From Nitrospiraceae bacterium (lineage in GTDB: Bacteria; Nitrospirota; Nitrospiria; Nitrospirales; Nitrospiraceae): a DNA stretch of 64,000 bases. Every line of letters begins with the position of its first letter. Position 1 is the stretch's first letter. The position numbers were made by a program, and so were the translations under genes. Below the pieces are notes generated by a model. It had not been told where the DNA came from. It worked only from the letters and a program-made list of their open reading frames with translations, and searched no databases. Below, piece after piece: positions 1 to 10,130 of this stretch. The DNA is taken from NCBI GenBank assembly GCA_919902665.1, contig CAKKRK010000154.1:1-64000 (forward strand), read 5' to 3'.

Positions 1-156
1 CAACGTCGCGCGCGCTTCGGCATATTGTTTGTGCTTTAAAAGACTCTCTCCTTTGACGAAGTCCTGCTCGCCAGCGTCGGCTGCCGGAGCTGCCATGGAG
101 TTGGCGGTCATGTTCAGACATATGACAAAACCCAGCACCCCTAGCGTCTGTCTCAT
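1..156 (-). CDS. Secreted TPR-like protein, N-terminal part, truncated by window start
   Basis: Manual reverse translation from ATG at 156: MRQTLGVLGFVICLNMTANSMAAPAADAGEQDFVKGESLLKHKQYAEARATL, open to base 1; signal peptide plus TPR-like helix. Absent from the ORF track because it is partial. Confidence 0.7.
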   Translation of the reverse strand, partial: MRQTLGVLGFVICLNMTANSMAAPAADAGEQDFVKGESLLKHKQYAEARATL

Positions 157-719
157 CAAGGCGTCCCTCCTACTTGTGACTGCCTTATGGCAGTGGGTCT
201 TGTTTCCTGGTACAGAGCACCGACCGCCGTCGTGAACACAGCCTTCATGGTCGGAAAGATACCATAACGTGACCTAAGCATAAAGAAGACTGAGCGAGCG
301 ACCACATTTTGGCGGTTGATGAATGTGGGTTCGCTATAGGGCTTCGGCGAGTATAGGAGTCTCTCCCGGTTGGTCTGCAGCATGAAGGGGACCAATCACC
401 CTGAGACGGAACACCATGCCGGCTATGAGAGCCTTATCTCTGTTCTTCATATCTGGCCTTCCCCCTCCAAACTCAGACTGTCGCCTTCTGGGACAAAGGT
501 TCGGTGGCTCCTGTCGCAAAGGGCGACTCTTGTCGATCATTGCTGGTATCGTTCTGCGGAACTGGTCAATTTCAAAGGCTGAATGTCAGGTGCTCTTGAC
601 CCACCCCACGGTTCCCTCCTTGCAATCTACACGGACTGACTGGTCGAAGAGCTGGCTTAATTGTGTAGAGAGATGACGGGTATTGCTCCGACAATGAGCA
701 GAAAGGCAAAGCAACAGAC

Positions 720-1187
720 ATGAAATCGCGCTGGTGCATGGTGGCCGTTGTTCTCTGGATCATGACCATCGCTGTTCTGGGATGGTTCTTTGTTAAGGGT
801 TTGACGGCGAAGGGAAGCGACGGCCGAACGGAAATACTGCTGGCAGCCGCTGAACGCGATCACATCCTTGCGGAAATGCGGCAGCTCTTGAAAGCGGTGG
901 ACGGCGTCGTCAGGGAACTGGGAGAGCCGAAGCCTGATCTGAAGCAGATGGAAGCAGCGGCTAGAGAGGTCGGGATGCACATGGCCGCGGATGTAGAGCC
1001 GGCCATCATGGCCAAGCTGCCGCTGCCGTTTAAGCAGATGGGCATGTCGATCCACAAGGACATGGATGCTCTGGCCGATGCGATTGTACAGAACGAGACA
1101 CCTCAACAGATCTTACGACGGCTGTCGAGCATGACGGCCCGCTGCACGGCCTGTCATGATATGTACAGATTCAAAGCGAGCGAGTAG
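720..1187 (+). CDS. Cytochrome c'-like membrane-anchored/periplasmic protein with one CxxCH
   Basis: N-terminal hydrophobic helix, helical body, C-terminal CTACHDMYRF heme motif. Confidence 0.75.
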   Translation: MKSRWCMVAVVLWIMTIAVLGWFFVKGLTAKGSDGRTEILLAAAERDHILAEMRQLLKAVDGVVRELGEPKPDLKQMEAAAREVGMHMAADVEPAIMAKLPLPFKQMGMSIHKDMDALADAIVQNETPQQILRRLSSMTARCTACHDMYRFKASE

Positions 1188-1356
1188 CTATCAACGATGG
1201 ACAACCAGGAAGAGAGGAGAAGAGCCAAAATTTTGAGAAGACGACTCTCGATGCAATCGGTATGGAGAAGTGAGAAATCATCGGGTTAAGGCCCCTCCCA
1301 GCCTGAATCCTTTCCTCAACCGGTGCCTCACATAGGCGAGAGGAAAGGAGGGCGCT

Positions 1357-1545
1357 ATGAAACTCAATGAACGTTTACGATTGATTGCTGGTATCTTTGT
1401 GCTGGCCGCGGTGATCCTAGGCGCAACGATCCATCCGTACTGGAACTACTTCGCCGCCTTTGTGGCGGTGAATCTTGTGCAGTCGGCCTTTACCGGCTGG
1501 TGTCCGATGATGGCGCTCTTACGCCGCCTTGGGGTACAAGAATAA
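1357..1545 (+). CDS. DUF2892-family small membrane protein
   Basis: MKLNERLRLIAGIF...NLVQSAFTGWCPMMALLRRLGV, typical of DUF2892; RBS gaaaggag upstream. Confidence 0.75.
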   Translation: MKLNERLRLIAGIFVLAAVILGATIHPYWNYFAAFVAVNLVQSAFTGWCPMMALLRRLGVQE

Positions 1546-1611
1546 TCGTGACTTTCTAACGAGTTGCCTTATCCTGAGGGGGCTGGGTTCCTCCACGGGT
1601 GATGAGACAAG

Positions 1612-2151
1612 ATGGCAATACTGCTGAATCTGACGGATGCATTCGCAAATGAGCGGGATCTACGCGACATGATTGCCACGCGGAAGGTGTGCTTCGACCA
1701 CGATCCGTTCTACGTGAAGGACGGATCAAATCAGATCGTGCAGATTGGGTTTCAGCTCAACCTCTACGCCGCTTTTCAGGACCCTAAGCATCTGCCGTCT
1801 GGTGAGGACACCGAATTGCGTGACCTTATCGGTGACCTTCGACGGCTTTGCCGTGTGTTCTTTCAGTCTCTGGATCTTCTGAAGCCCTGCGAATATCCTG
1901 AATCTCCGATGCATCGCATTATGTACGCTCCAGAACGACAGTATCGAGCGGAAGTCTGTCTTCAAGTTCCCATCTTCGACCGGGGACACTATGGGGCGAA
2001 ACCAGATCGTCGCTTAGAAGAGCTGCTCAAGACAGCCGAATGTCTCCTTCGACAGCTAGGGGCCAAGCGCGGGACATGGGATGATCAGAAGAGTGCTCAC
2101 GCTCAGGATCAATGTGAAGACCATGCTCGAGCTGCTGTGGGCGAAGACTGA
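1612..2151 (+). CDS. Hypothetical protein
   Basis: 179 aa ORF collinear with neighbours. Confidence 0.55.
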   Translation: MAILLNLTDAFANERDLRDMIATRKVCFDHDPFYVKDGSNQIVQIGFQLNLYAAFQDPKHLPSGEDTELRDLIGDLRRLCRVFFQSLDLLKPCEYPESPMHRIMYAPERQYRAEVCLQVPIFDRGHYGAKPDRRLEELLKTAECLLRQLGAKRGTWDDQKSAHAQDQCEDHARAAVGED

Positions 2152-2174
2152 GTCCTGAGAAACACATCACACAC

Positions 2175-3242
2175 ATGAGGGTCAAGCCAACGAAATACAT
2201 CGTCCTTGCGGTCCTGCTCCTAACCGGCTGCGGATCCAATGAAGAGCCCGCCACCACGGTGTTTTCAGCTGCTCCACAGAAGACCATTCAGGTTGCAGTT
2301 GTCGAGGCCCAATCTACCTCGGTGCCGATTCGCGTTGAAGTGACCGGCCAAGTCGCTCCGATCTTCCAAGCCACTCTCTCTAGTCGCATCCAAGGCACGA
2401 TCGACAAGCTGTTAGTCCGCGAAGGTACGAAGGTCTCCAAGGGGCAACTGTTGATCCAGCTGGACAGCAGAGACCTCCAGGCAGATTTGGCCCGTGCCAA
2501 TGCGGAGGTCGACAATGCGAAGGCACACCTCGACCGTATGAACCAGCTGTATGCCCAAGATGCGGTCTCGAAGCAGGAAATGGAAAATGCGACCAGAGGG
2601 AATCGCGTGGCGGACGCAAATCGCAGGGCGGTGGAAGCTCAGCTCAGCTATACGATGGTAAGAGCTCCCTTTGAAGGGGTGATCACCGAGAAGAAAGTTG
2701 AAGCGGGGGAGTTGGCTTCGCCGGGTCAGCCACTGCTTAAAATGGAAGATCCTCAGCGCCTTCGGCTGGACGCCACGGTAGCGGAAGGAGATCTGAAGTC
2801 GGTTTCTCGCGGGGACAAGATTCCGGTCGTCATTGATGCCTTGGGAGGCCAAGCGTTGACCGGCCTCGTCAGCCAAATTCTCCCTGCCGGCAACCCGCAA
2901 ACGCATACCTTTATGGTCAAGGTGGATTTGCCGAAAACACCCGGACTCAAGACCGGCATGTTCGGCCGGTTCCAGCTCGACAAGGGCTTGACTCAAACCA
3001 TTCTTGTCCCTTCGGCAGCCGTTGTCGAGCGGGGTGAACTCAGCAGCCTCTATGTTGTTGGATCGGATCAGACCGCCCGCCTCCGTTGGGTCAAACTCGG
3101 GCGGCGTTTCGAGCAACAGGTGGAAATCCTTTCAGGGCTCAATATAGGCGAACGAGTCTTGGTCGACGGAAGCAGAGGAGTTGATGGGGCCGCCGTGCAG
3201 ATCGTCGAGATGGTGGCCTCGCCGGCTGGAAAAACTCCGTGA
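2175..3242 (+). CDS. RND efflux periplasmic adaptor (membrane fusion protein) lipoprotein
   Basis: Lipobox LLLTGCG; biotinyl-lipoyl-like and HlyD-type segments (GTIDKLLVREGTKVSKGQLLIQLD; APFEGVITEKKVEAGE). Confidence 0.92.
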   Translation: MRVKPTKYIVLAVLLLTGCGSNEEPATTVFSAAPQKTIQVAVVEAQSTSVPIRVEVTGQVAPIFQATLSSRIQGTIDKLLVREGTKVSKGQLLIQLDSRDLQADLARANAEVDNAKAHLDRMNQLYAQDAVSKQEMENATRGNRVADANRRAVEAQLSYTMVRAPFEGVITEKKVEAGELASPGQPLLKMEDPQRLRLDATVAEGDLKSVSRGDKIPVVIDALGGQALTGLVSQILPAGNPQTHTFMVKVDLPKTPGLKTGMFGRFQLDKGLTQTILVPSAAVVERGELSSLYVVGSDQTARLRWVKLGRRFEQQVEILSGLNIGERVLVDGSRGVDGAAVQIVEMVASPAGKTP

Positions 3243-3251
3243 AGTGTCCCT

Positions 3252-3302
3252 CGTGAAACGTGAAGCGCAGGATGGATTGCGAGACACGCTTCACGAGATA
3301 CG
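3252..3302. repeat. REP-like palindromic element, intergenic copy
   Basis: CGTGAAGCG (3259-3267) ... CGCTTCACG (3287-3295) is a perfect inverted repeat; shares cGTgAAACGTGAaGCG and GCTTCACGAGATaCG with 4182-4241. Confidence 0.6.
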
Positions 3303-3317
3303 AATGACGGTTGACCA

Positions 3318-6300
3318 ATGACAGACTACCGACCAGGCCTTTCAGGCCGCATCGCGGCCCTCTTTATCCATAGCAAGCTCACGCCGCTCATCATCCTTGG
3401 CGTGTTGTTGCTGGGCGCATTTGCCGTGGTTGTCACGCCTCGTGAGGAGGAACCGCAGATCGTGGTTCCGATGGCCGATGTCTGGCTGCCGTTTCCCGGC
3501 GCGTCCGCCAAGGTTGTCGAAGAACAACTCACTAAACCATTCGAGCGTAAACTCTCCGAGATCAAAGGCGTCGAGTATGTCTACTCGATCTCGCGTCCCG
3601 GCGGCGCGCTGATTATCGTCCGGTTCTACGTCGGTCAGCCGATGGAACAGAGCCTGGTCGATCTCTACGACAAGTTGATGTCGAATCAGGACCTGCTGCC
3701 GCCCGGCGCCGAACCTTTTCTTGTTAAGCCGAAGGACGTCAACGACGTTCCGATCGTCACCCTCACGATCTCCAGCGAGCGATACGGAGAATTCGAGCTC
3801 CATCGCCTGGCCGAACAGGTATTGGAGGAGACCAAGAAGGTGCCTGGTACGTCGGCCGGGTTCATCGTCGGCGGACGGCCGCGCGAGCTGCGCATCCAGA
3901 TCGATCCGGCCAGATTGAAAGCCTATGGACTGACGCCGTTGCAGGTTGCGACCGTCGTGCGAGGAGAGAATCGGGCCTTGTCGACCGGCCGCTTCGAGAG
4001 CCGCAATCAAAGTTTGCTCGTGGAGACTGGCCGATTCATCCGGTCACGCGAAGATCTGGAAAGCTTGGTGGTCGGTGTCAGTGAGCAGCGCCCGGTATAC
4101 CTACGCCAAGTGGCGGATGTGACAGACGGTCCGGCGGAAGCGACGAGCTATGTCTGGTTCGGCTTGGGCGCCGGAGGTGCCGGTGAAACGTCACACGTCA
4201 AACGTGAGGCGGAGCTGACAGACGATGCTTCACGAGATTCGCTCGCCTCGCTGAGCGCGCGAAGCGGGCTTCGCGAATTTCCCGCAGTCACCGTGGCTAT
4301 CGCCAAGCAGGTCGGCATCAATGCCGTCACGGTTGCCGCCGAGGTGATCCGTAAGGTCGAGGGGATGAAGGGAGTGACGATTCCCTCTGATGTGCGCGTC
4401 ACGGTCACCCGAGACTACGGAGAAACGGCACAAGAGAAGGCGAATGAACTCTTGTGGCATTTGCTCTTCGCTATCGTCGCGGTGGTCGGCTTCCTTGGAG
4501 TTGCCTTGGGACCGCGACCGGCCCTTGTCGTGTCCATTGCGATCCCTCTCACGCTCGCCTTGACGTTGTTCACCTCAATGATCATCGGCTACACAATCAA
4601 CCGCGTGACGCTCTTTGCCCTCATCTTTTCAATCGGCATCCTCGTGGATGATGCGATCGTGGTGGTCGAGAATACCTACCGGCATCTGAAGATGCGTCTC
4701 AGGCCCCATGACGAAGCCTCGATCCATGCCGTCGACGAAGTTGGGAATCCCACGATCCTGGCGACATTTACCGTCATCGCCGCCCTCCTGCCCATGGCGT
4801 TCGTGTCCGGGTTGATGGGACCATATATGAGACCGATTCCCGTCAACGCCTCTATCGCCATGTTTTTTTCGTTGTTGGTCGCCTTTGTCGTGATCCCCTG
4901 GTTTTGCCGGACTTGTTATCGTCCCGGAGTCGCGTTATCAGGGATTGACCATGAAGGTGACGAGAGCGGGCTCACAGCTCGGATCTATCGACGAGTCCTT
5001 TCTCCGTTACTGGCCCATCCGATGCTTGCGTATGCCTTTCTAGGGATTGTTGGACTGTTGCTCGTGGCGTCGACCCTGTTGTTCTACACCCGTCATGTCG
5101 TGGTGAAAATGCTCCCCTTCGACAACAAGAGTGAACTCCAACTGGTGATCGACATGCCGGAAGGGACGACACTTGAAGAGACCGCACGGGTCACGCAGGC
5201 GCTGGGACGATACGTGAAGACTATACCGGAAGTGCGGGATTATCAGGCCTATGTCGGCACAGCGTCGCCTTTTAACTTCAGCGGACTGGTCCGTCACTAT
5301 TATCTACGGGAGCAACCTCATGAGGCCGACATTCAGCTCAATCTGGTCGCGAAGCATGAGCGAGCCGCCCAAAGTCATGAGATCGCTCAACGGATTCGCC
5401 CACCGGTGCAACAGATCGCTCGTGAATACGGAGCGAACGTGAAGATTGTCGAAGTGCCGCCGGGGCCGCCTGTGCAATCAGTTCTGGTCGCGGAAGTTTA
5501 CGGTCCCGATTACGGCAGACAACTCGCTGTCGCTGGCGAGATTCGAACGCTGTTCGAATCCACGCCAGGAGTGGTCGATGTGGATGATTATATTGAGGCG
5601 GATCAAGTGAAATACGTCTTCGCGGTCGATCGAGCGAAAGCGGCCCTCGCCGGTATTCCATCAGAGGAAATTGTGAACACACTGCGTATGGCGCTCCAGG
5701 GGGCGAAGGTCGGGCTGGTCCATATTCCTCAAGAAAAGAGTCCGGTTCACATCGTGCTCCGCCTGCCGCTTGCCGAGCGAACCGGCCTAGAGCATCTGGG
5801 CGAGATTGGGCTGCGGACGAGCACCGGCGGTATCGTTCAGTTGTCGGAACTGCTGAGGATGGAGCAAACCGTCCAAGACAAGGCGATTTATCATAAGAAT
5901 CAAAAGCCCGTTGTCTATGTGGTCGCGGATGTCGGCGGCCCAGGAGCAGAGCAAGCGGAAAGTCCCGTGTACGGTGTTCTCGGAGTAGGAAAAAAACTGG
6001 AAGAGTTTCGACCGGTAGAAGGGTATCAGATCGAGCAGTCCTATACCTCACAGCCGTGGTCGGAAGAGAAGATCGCCATGAAGTGGGATGGCGAATGGCA
6101 CATCACGTATGAAACATTCCGTGACATGGGGATCGCGTTTGCCGTGGCTATGTTGCTGATCTATCTCCTGATCGTCGGGCAGTTCCAATCGTTCATGACT
6201 CCGTTGATCATCATGGCTCCTATCCCGCTCACGCTGATCGGCATCCTGCCTGGGCATTGGCTGACCGGATCGTACTTCACTGCTACGTCCATGATCGGCT

Positions 6301-6671
6301 TCATCGCGCTGGCCGGCATCATTGTGAGGAACTCCATCCTCCTGGTCGATTTCATTCAGCTGCAAGAACGGGCGGGGGTTGCGTTGTCAGAAGCCGTCAT
6401 TAAGGCGGGCGCGATTCGAACGCGTCCTATCGTGCTGACTGCGGCGGCATTGATGGTAGGGGCCTTCGTCATCATTCTCGATCCCATCTTTCAGGGGTTG
6501 GCCGTCTCGTTGCTCTTCGGTGTTGGCGCGTCCACATTGTTGACCCTCGTCATGATTCCAGTCCTGTACTACCATGTGATGGGGAGGCCACGAGGATCAA
6601 GTTCCGAGGGTAATCGCGCGACGCTAGGAAACGGAGAGATGCCGTCCCTCGCCGCGAACGGTCACGGGTAG
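3318..6671 (+). CDS. RND efflux permease (AcrB/MMPL superfamily)
   Basis: 1117 aa, RND TM blocks (GILVDDAIVVVENTYRHL; GIIVRNSILLVDFIQ), directly downstream of the adaptor. Confidence 0.95.
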   Translation: MTDYRPGLSGRIAALFIHSKLTPLIILGVLLLGAFAVVVTPREEEPQIVVPMADVWLPFPGASAKVVEEQLTKPFERKLSEIKGVEYVYSISRPGGALIIVRFYVGQPMEQSLVDLYDKLMSNQDLLPPGAEPFLVKPKDVNDVPIVTLTISSERYGEFELHRLAEQVLEETKKVPGTSAGFIVGGRPRELRIQIDPARLKAYGLTPLQVATVVRGENRALSTGRFESRNQSLLVETGRFIRSREDLESLVVGVSEQRPVYLRQVADVTDGPAEATSYVWFGLGAGGAGETSHVKREAELTDDASRDSLASLSARSGLREFPAVTVAIAKQVGINAVTVAAEVIRKVEGMKGVTIPSDVRVTVTRDYGETAQEKANELLWHLLFAIVAVVGFLGVALGPRPALVVSIAIPLTLALTLFTSMIIGYTINRVTLFALIFSIGILVDDAIVVVENTYRHLKMRLRPHDEASIHAVDEVGNPTILATFTVIAALLPMAFVSGLMGPYMRPIPVNASIAMFFSLLVAFVVIPWFCRTCYRPGVALSGIDHEGDESGLTARIYRRVLSPLLAHPMLAYAFLGIVGLLLVASTLLFYTRHVVVKMLPFDNKSELQLVIDMPEGTTLEETARVTQALGRYVKTIPEVRDYQAYVGTASPFNFSGLVRHYYLREQPHEADIQLNLVAKHERAAQSHEIAQRIRPPVQQIAREYGANVKIVEVPPGPPVQSVLVAEVYGPDYGRQLAVAGEIRTLFESTPGVVDVDDYIEADQVKYVFAVDRAKAALAGIPSEEIVNTLRMALQGAKVGLVHIPQEKSPVHIVLRLPLAERTGLEHLGEIGLRTSTGGIVQLSELLRMEQTVQDKAIYHKNQKPVVYVVADVGGPGAEQAESPVYGVLGVGKKLEEFRPVEGYQIEQSYTSQPWSEEKIAMKWDGEWHITYETFRDMGIAFAVAMLLIYLLIVGQFQSFMTPLIIMAPIPLTLIGILPGHWLTGSYFTATSMIGFIALAGIIVRNSILLVDFIQLQERAGVALSEAVIKAGAIRTRPIVLTAAALMVGAFVIILDPIFQGLAVSLLFGVGASTLLTLVMIPVLYYHVMGRPRGSSSEGNRATLGNGEMPSLAANGHG
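4182..4279. repeat. Related REP-like palindromic element within the RND permease ORF
   Basis: GTCAAACGTGAGGCG...GCTTCACGAGATTCG resembles the copy at 3252-3302; followed by hairpin CGCGAAGC-gg-GCTTCGCG. Confidence 0.55.
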
Positions 6672-6855
6672 TTCCAGCCTCGTATAGCCATTAGAATTGG
6701 AAAGAGGCAGCTGCGATCGGGACGCGACTGTGGAGAAGCTAGGGATTGGCCTTGGTTTGGTCGATTACCTTACTAGGAACGAGAGTTGTTTTTCATGATG
6801 AGCCTCCACGCTCTTGTTCAGCCGTGACTCCAGGCCTAGAATTGGAGGCTGGCCT

Positions 6856-8433
6856 ATGCCCTCCAAATCCACAAAGAACAGTCCGAGCCGACGAGCTGTG
6901 CGTGGGCGAACCAGCACGCGCCCGCACTCCGGCAAAATCGAGCCGAAGGAAGACCTCTTCGACAAGGCCTTTCGTTTAAGTCCCCACCCGATCGGCATCA
7001 CGGAACTGGACACCGGGCGCTGTCTCGAGATCAACGACGCCTGCCTCCAGATCTATGGATTTCAGCGACACGAGGTGATTGGGAAGACGACGCTGATGTT
7101 GGGGATCTGGCCCGATCCTCAAGAACGAGCCAGGTTGATCGATCGACTTCGATCGAAAGGTTCGATCAGGAATGCTGAAGTGTCGATGCGGATGAAGAAT
7201 AAAGACCTTCGTCACTTCCTTATCTCCACCGACTTGATCACCCTCAACGGAAAACGATGTCTGCTGACGATCGGCAGCGACATCACCGAACGCAAACAAG
7301 CGGAGGGAGCACTGCGCGAGCTCAACGAGCTGCTCGAACAGCGAGTCGCTGAACGCACGGCGGCCCTGTGCACCGTGCAAGCGAGACAGCAGCTACTATT
7401 ACAATCCACCCCGATGGTACTCTATGCACGTCGAACCACCGGTGACTTCAGCACGACGTTCATCAGCGAGAATGTCGTCGAGCAACTCGGCTACAGCCCA
7501 CATGATTTTGTGGAACATTCGGACTTTTGGGTCACCCGTCTTCATCCTGACGATCGTTCTCAGGTGCTTGCCAATTTATCAACCGTTCTTGAACAGGAGC
7601 GGCATGTCTATGAATACCGATTCCGCCATCGGGACGGGAGGTATCGCTGGTTGCACGATGAGGTGCGCATCCTTCACGATCAGGCCGGCGCACCGGTTGA
7701 GCTCATCGGTTTCCAGATCGACATCAGTAGGCGCAAGCGAGCCGAAGAGGAATTGCGCCGGCATCAGACGAAACTGGAGGAGCTCACCAAGAAACTGCTC
7801 ATGGCGCAAGAGCTCGAACGACAACGCATTGCGCGCGACCTGCACGACGATGTGACGCAACGGCTTGCGAGTCTGGCGGTCGATGCCGGCTCGCTCGAAC
7901 GATTGTGTCAGTCTAAGCCGGACCTGCTGCCGCACTGTCGGAGTGTTCGAGAGGCTGCCGAACGGCTTGCGGATGACGTCCACGGCTTCTCCTACCGGCT
8001 CCACCCTTCCAGTCTGGAACATCTAGGCCTGGAAGCGGCGATTCAGGATCATAGCCACGAGTTCGCACAACGCACGGCGCTTGCCGTTCGGTATGTCGCG
8101 CGAAACGTGCCGAAAGCGATGCCCATCGATATAGCCACCTGCCTCTATCGCGTGACGCAAGAATCCCTCCAGAATGTGCTGAAGCATGCCGAGGCCTCGA
8201 CAGTCGTGGTGCGACTGCTTGGGACTTCCCATGGAGTCGGGGTCTGCATCTATGACGATGGGAAAGGGTTTGAGGAGAAGGAAGCCCGCAGTCGGGGGCT
8301 CGGACTCCTCAGCATGGAAGAGCGGATTCGTTTGGCGGAGGGCACGTTCCACATCCGGACGCGCCCAGGCGACGGGACAGAAGTGCACGCATGGGTGCCG
8401 CTTCCCGATGTCCGGCAGGAGGTGGCACCATGA
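6856..8433 (+). CDS. PAS/PAC-domain sensor histidine kinase, NarX/LuxR-partner (HisKA_3) type
   Basis: Two PAS segments; ERQRIARDLHDDVTQRLASL phosphoacceptor box; C-terminal GLGLLSMEERIRLAEGTF ATPase. GGAGG 8 nt upstream of ATG 6856 (the listed ORF starts earlier). Confidence 0.9.
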   Translation: MPSKSTKNSPSRRAVRGRTSTRPHSGKIEPKEDLFDKAFRLSPHPIGITELDTGRCLEINDACLQIYGFQRHEVIGKTTLMLGIWPDPQERARLIDRLRSKGSIRNAEVSMRMKNKDLRHFLISTDLITLNGKRCLLTIGSDITERKQAEGALRELNELLEQRVAERTAALCTVQARQQLLLQSTPMVLYARRTTGDFSTTFISENVVEQLGYSPHDFVEHSDFWVTRLHPDDRSQVLANLSTVLEQERHVYEYRFRHRDGRYRWLHDEVRILHDQAGAPVELIGFQIDISRRKRAEEELRRHQTKLEELTKKLLMAQELERQRIARDLHDDVTQRLASLAVDAGSLERLCQSKPDLLPHCRSVREAAERLADDVHGFSYRLHPSSLEHLGLEAAIQDHSHEFAQRTALAVRYVARNVPKAMPIDIATCLYRVTQESLQNVLKHAEASTVVVRLLGTSHGVGVCIYDDGKGFEEKEARSRGLGLLSMEERIRLAEGTFHIRTRPGDGTEVHAWVPLPDVRQEVAP

Positions 8434-8485
8434 CGCGAGGACCTCGAGCGAGCAACGTGTGCCAATCCAGGTGTGAGCCACGACC

Positions 8486-9151
8486 ATGGATGAGGTGACG
8501 CGGAGGCCGCGGGTGCTCTTAGCCGACGACCACAGCTTGATGCTTGCTGGTCTGCGCCGACTGGTTGAAGAGACCTGTGATGTCGTCGGCGCGGTAGAAG
8601 ACGGCCGGGCACTGGTAGAGGCGGTTCAGCACTTGGAGCCCGACCTAATCCTTCTGGATATCAGCATGCCGCTGCTCAACGGTATCGACGCCGCGCGTCA
8701 GATCCGGAAGCTCCATCACCCGGCCAAGCTTATTTTCCTGACCATGCACACGAGCCCAAGCTATGTGACGGAAGCGTTCCATGTCGGCGCGAGCGGCTAT
8801 CTCCTGAAGCGGTCGGCGCCCATGGAGCTGCCGCTGGCGATTGAGGCCGTGCTGAAGGGGCAGCAATATTTGACGCCCTCGATCACCAAGCCGGTGCTTG
8901 CGCAGACGATGGAGCGAGAAGAGGCACCGGTGCTCAAAGGTTCCGCAGTAGCACTCACTCCGAGGCAGCGTGAAGTCTTACAGTTAATCGGCGAAGGCAA
9001 GGGGACTAAAGCGATCGCCTCACTGCTCCATGTGTCCGTGAAAACGGTAGAATTTCACAAGACCTGCCTCATGAAACAACTGGATCTTCACACGACGGCG
9101 GAATTGATGCGCTACGCCATCACGCAGGGCCTCGCGAGTGATCAACTCTAA
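8486..9151 (+). CDS. NarL/FixJ-family response regulator
   Basis: REC (VLLADDHSLMLAGLRR) plus LuxR HTH (LTPRQREVLQLIGEGKGTKAIASLLHVSVKTVEFHK). Confidence 0.93.
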   Translation: MDEVTRRPRVLLADDHSLMLAGLRRLVEETCDVVGAVEDGRALVEAVQHLEPDLILLDISMPLLNGIDAARQIRKLHHPAKLIFLTMHTSPSYVTEAFHVGASGYLLKRSAPMELPLAIEAVLKGQQYLTPSITKPVLAQTMEREEAPVLKGSAVALTPRQREVLQLIGEGKGTKAIASLLHVSVKTVEFHKTCLMKQLDLHTTAELMRYAITQGLASDQL

Positions 9152-9546
9152 CCCGCATTATTCATGAATGCTTCTACTGCAACCGTCGAGACGCGGCTAT
9201 GACAAGTGTGGCCGCGAGCTTCGCACGGCCAGCGGACAGACTCGCCCTTCTCGGCCTCGACATACTGTTTCAAGTATGCCTCAGCCTCTCAGGGCTCCGC
9301 GTACCCGTCTCGCATGGCGTCTCGGCGGTTTCGTCACGAACCATCATGAACAATGCGGGTTAACCTCTCCCATAGTCCTATAGACTTCACGATAGAAGAT
9401 CGTCGACATGGGTGCGTCCAGTAGCAGATAGGTTTTCTCCGACTACGCCCCTGGCAAGAATCCCATCGTAAACTAGGTCCTTTACCAGTTCATAAGGAGT
9501 CCTATTTGTTCTAGAGTGTTAAGTCGAAACACAAGGAGGAGACTCC

Positions 9547-9762
9547 ATGGACACGACAACACTCATTGATCGAGTCAAGATCACCTTGGAGCAAGTGGGT
9601 ACGGACTGTCCGCTGGAAGAAATGATGGACCTCTGTCCTGATTTGACTTGGAATCAGATGTTTCTCGCCATCGATGACTTGAGTAGAAGGGGAGAAGTGC
9701 AGGTGACGATAGAAGCCGACAGGACTTACAGGGTACAGGTCCGTCGTTCTGAGGCGAGCTAG
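9547..9762 (+). CDS. Small hypothetical protein
   Basis: 71 aa with upstream AGGAGGA RBS. Confidence 0.6.
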   Translation: MDTTTLIDRVKITLEQVGTDCPLEEMMDLCPDLTWNQMFLAIDDLSRRGEVQVTIEADRTYRVQVRRSEAS

Positions 9763-9833
9763 GGCCTGAGTTACGAGTACAGGAGGAGTCCGCTCATCTA
9801 CAGGAGTTGAGATAGTTCCCGGAGGGAACGGAG

Positions 9834-10019
9834 GTGTGTATGTACATCCAGGTGCTTCAGAACACGGAGGAAGAAAGCGGCACAACCACCCTCAACAGTG
9901 CATGCGCTCATCAGCGTCTTATTGATGATATTTTGACCAGAGGTGGCAAACGCACAGGCAAGGTTCGTTGTCTTGAATGTGGCGCTGAGATCGACGACCC
10001 ATATCGCGGTCAGAGATAA
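9834..10019 (+). CDS. Small hypothetical protein with a CxxC ribbon-like motif
   Basis: GKVRCLECGAEIDDPYR; preceded by ggagggaacggagg. Confidence 0.5.
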   Translation: MCMYIQVLQNTEEESGTTTLNSACAHQRLIDDILTRGGKRTGKVRCLECGAEIDDPYRGQR

Positions 10020-10130
10020 CTAACTTGTTCGAAGGAAGCGTTCTTATTCCAATGTCTTAATCTCCTTCTTCAAGAATTAGGTTGACGATTCTTCTGAGGA
10101 AAGCACCAGATGAACCAATAGGAGTGCCGT

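Noticed and set aside
29-235. 68 aa plus-strand ORF
   Set aside because: Antisense to the truncated minus-strand secreted protein ending at 156.
156-676. ORFs between 156 and 676 on both strands
   Set aside because: Short, overlapping, low-complexity of signal; region better explained as a regulatory gap between divergent genes.
2412-3116. 234 aa minus ORF opposite the RND adaptor
   Set aside because: Shadow of a well-supported MFP gene.
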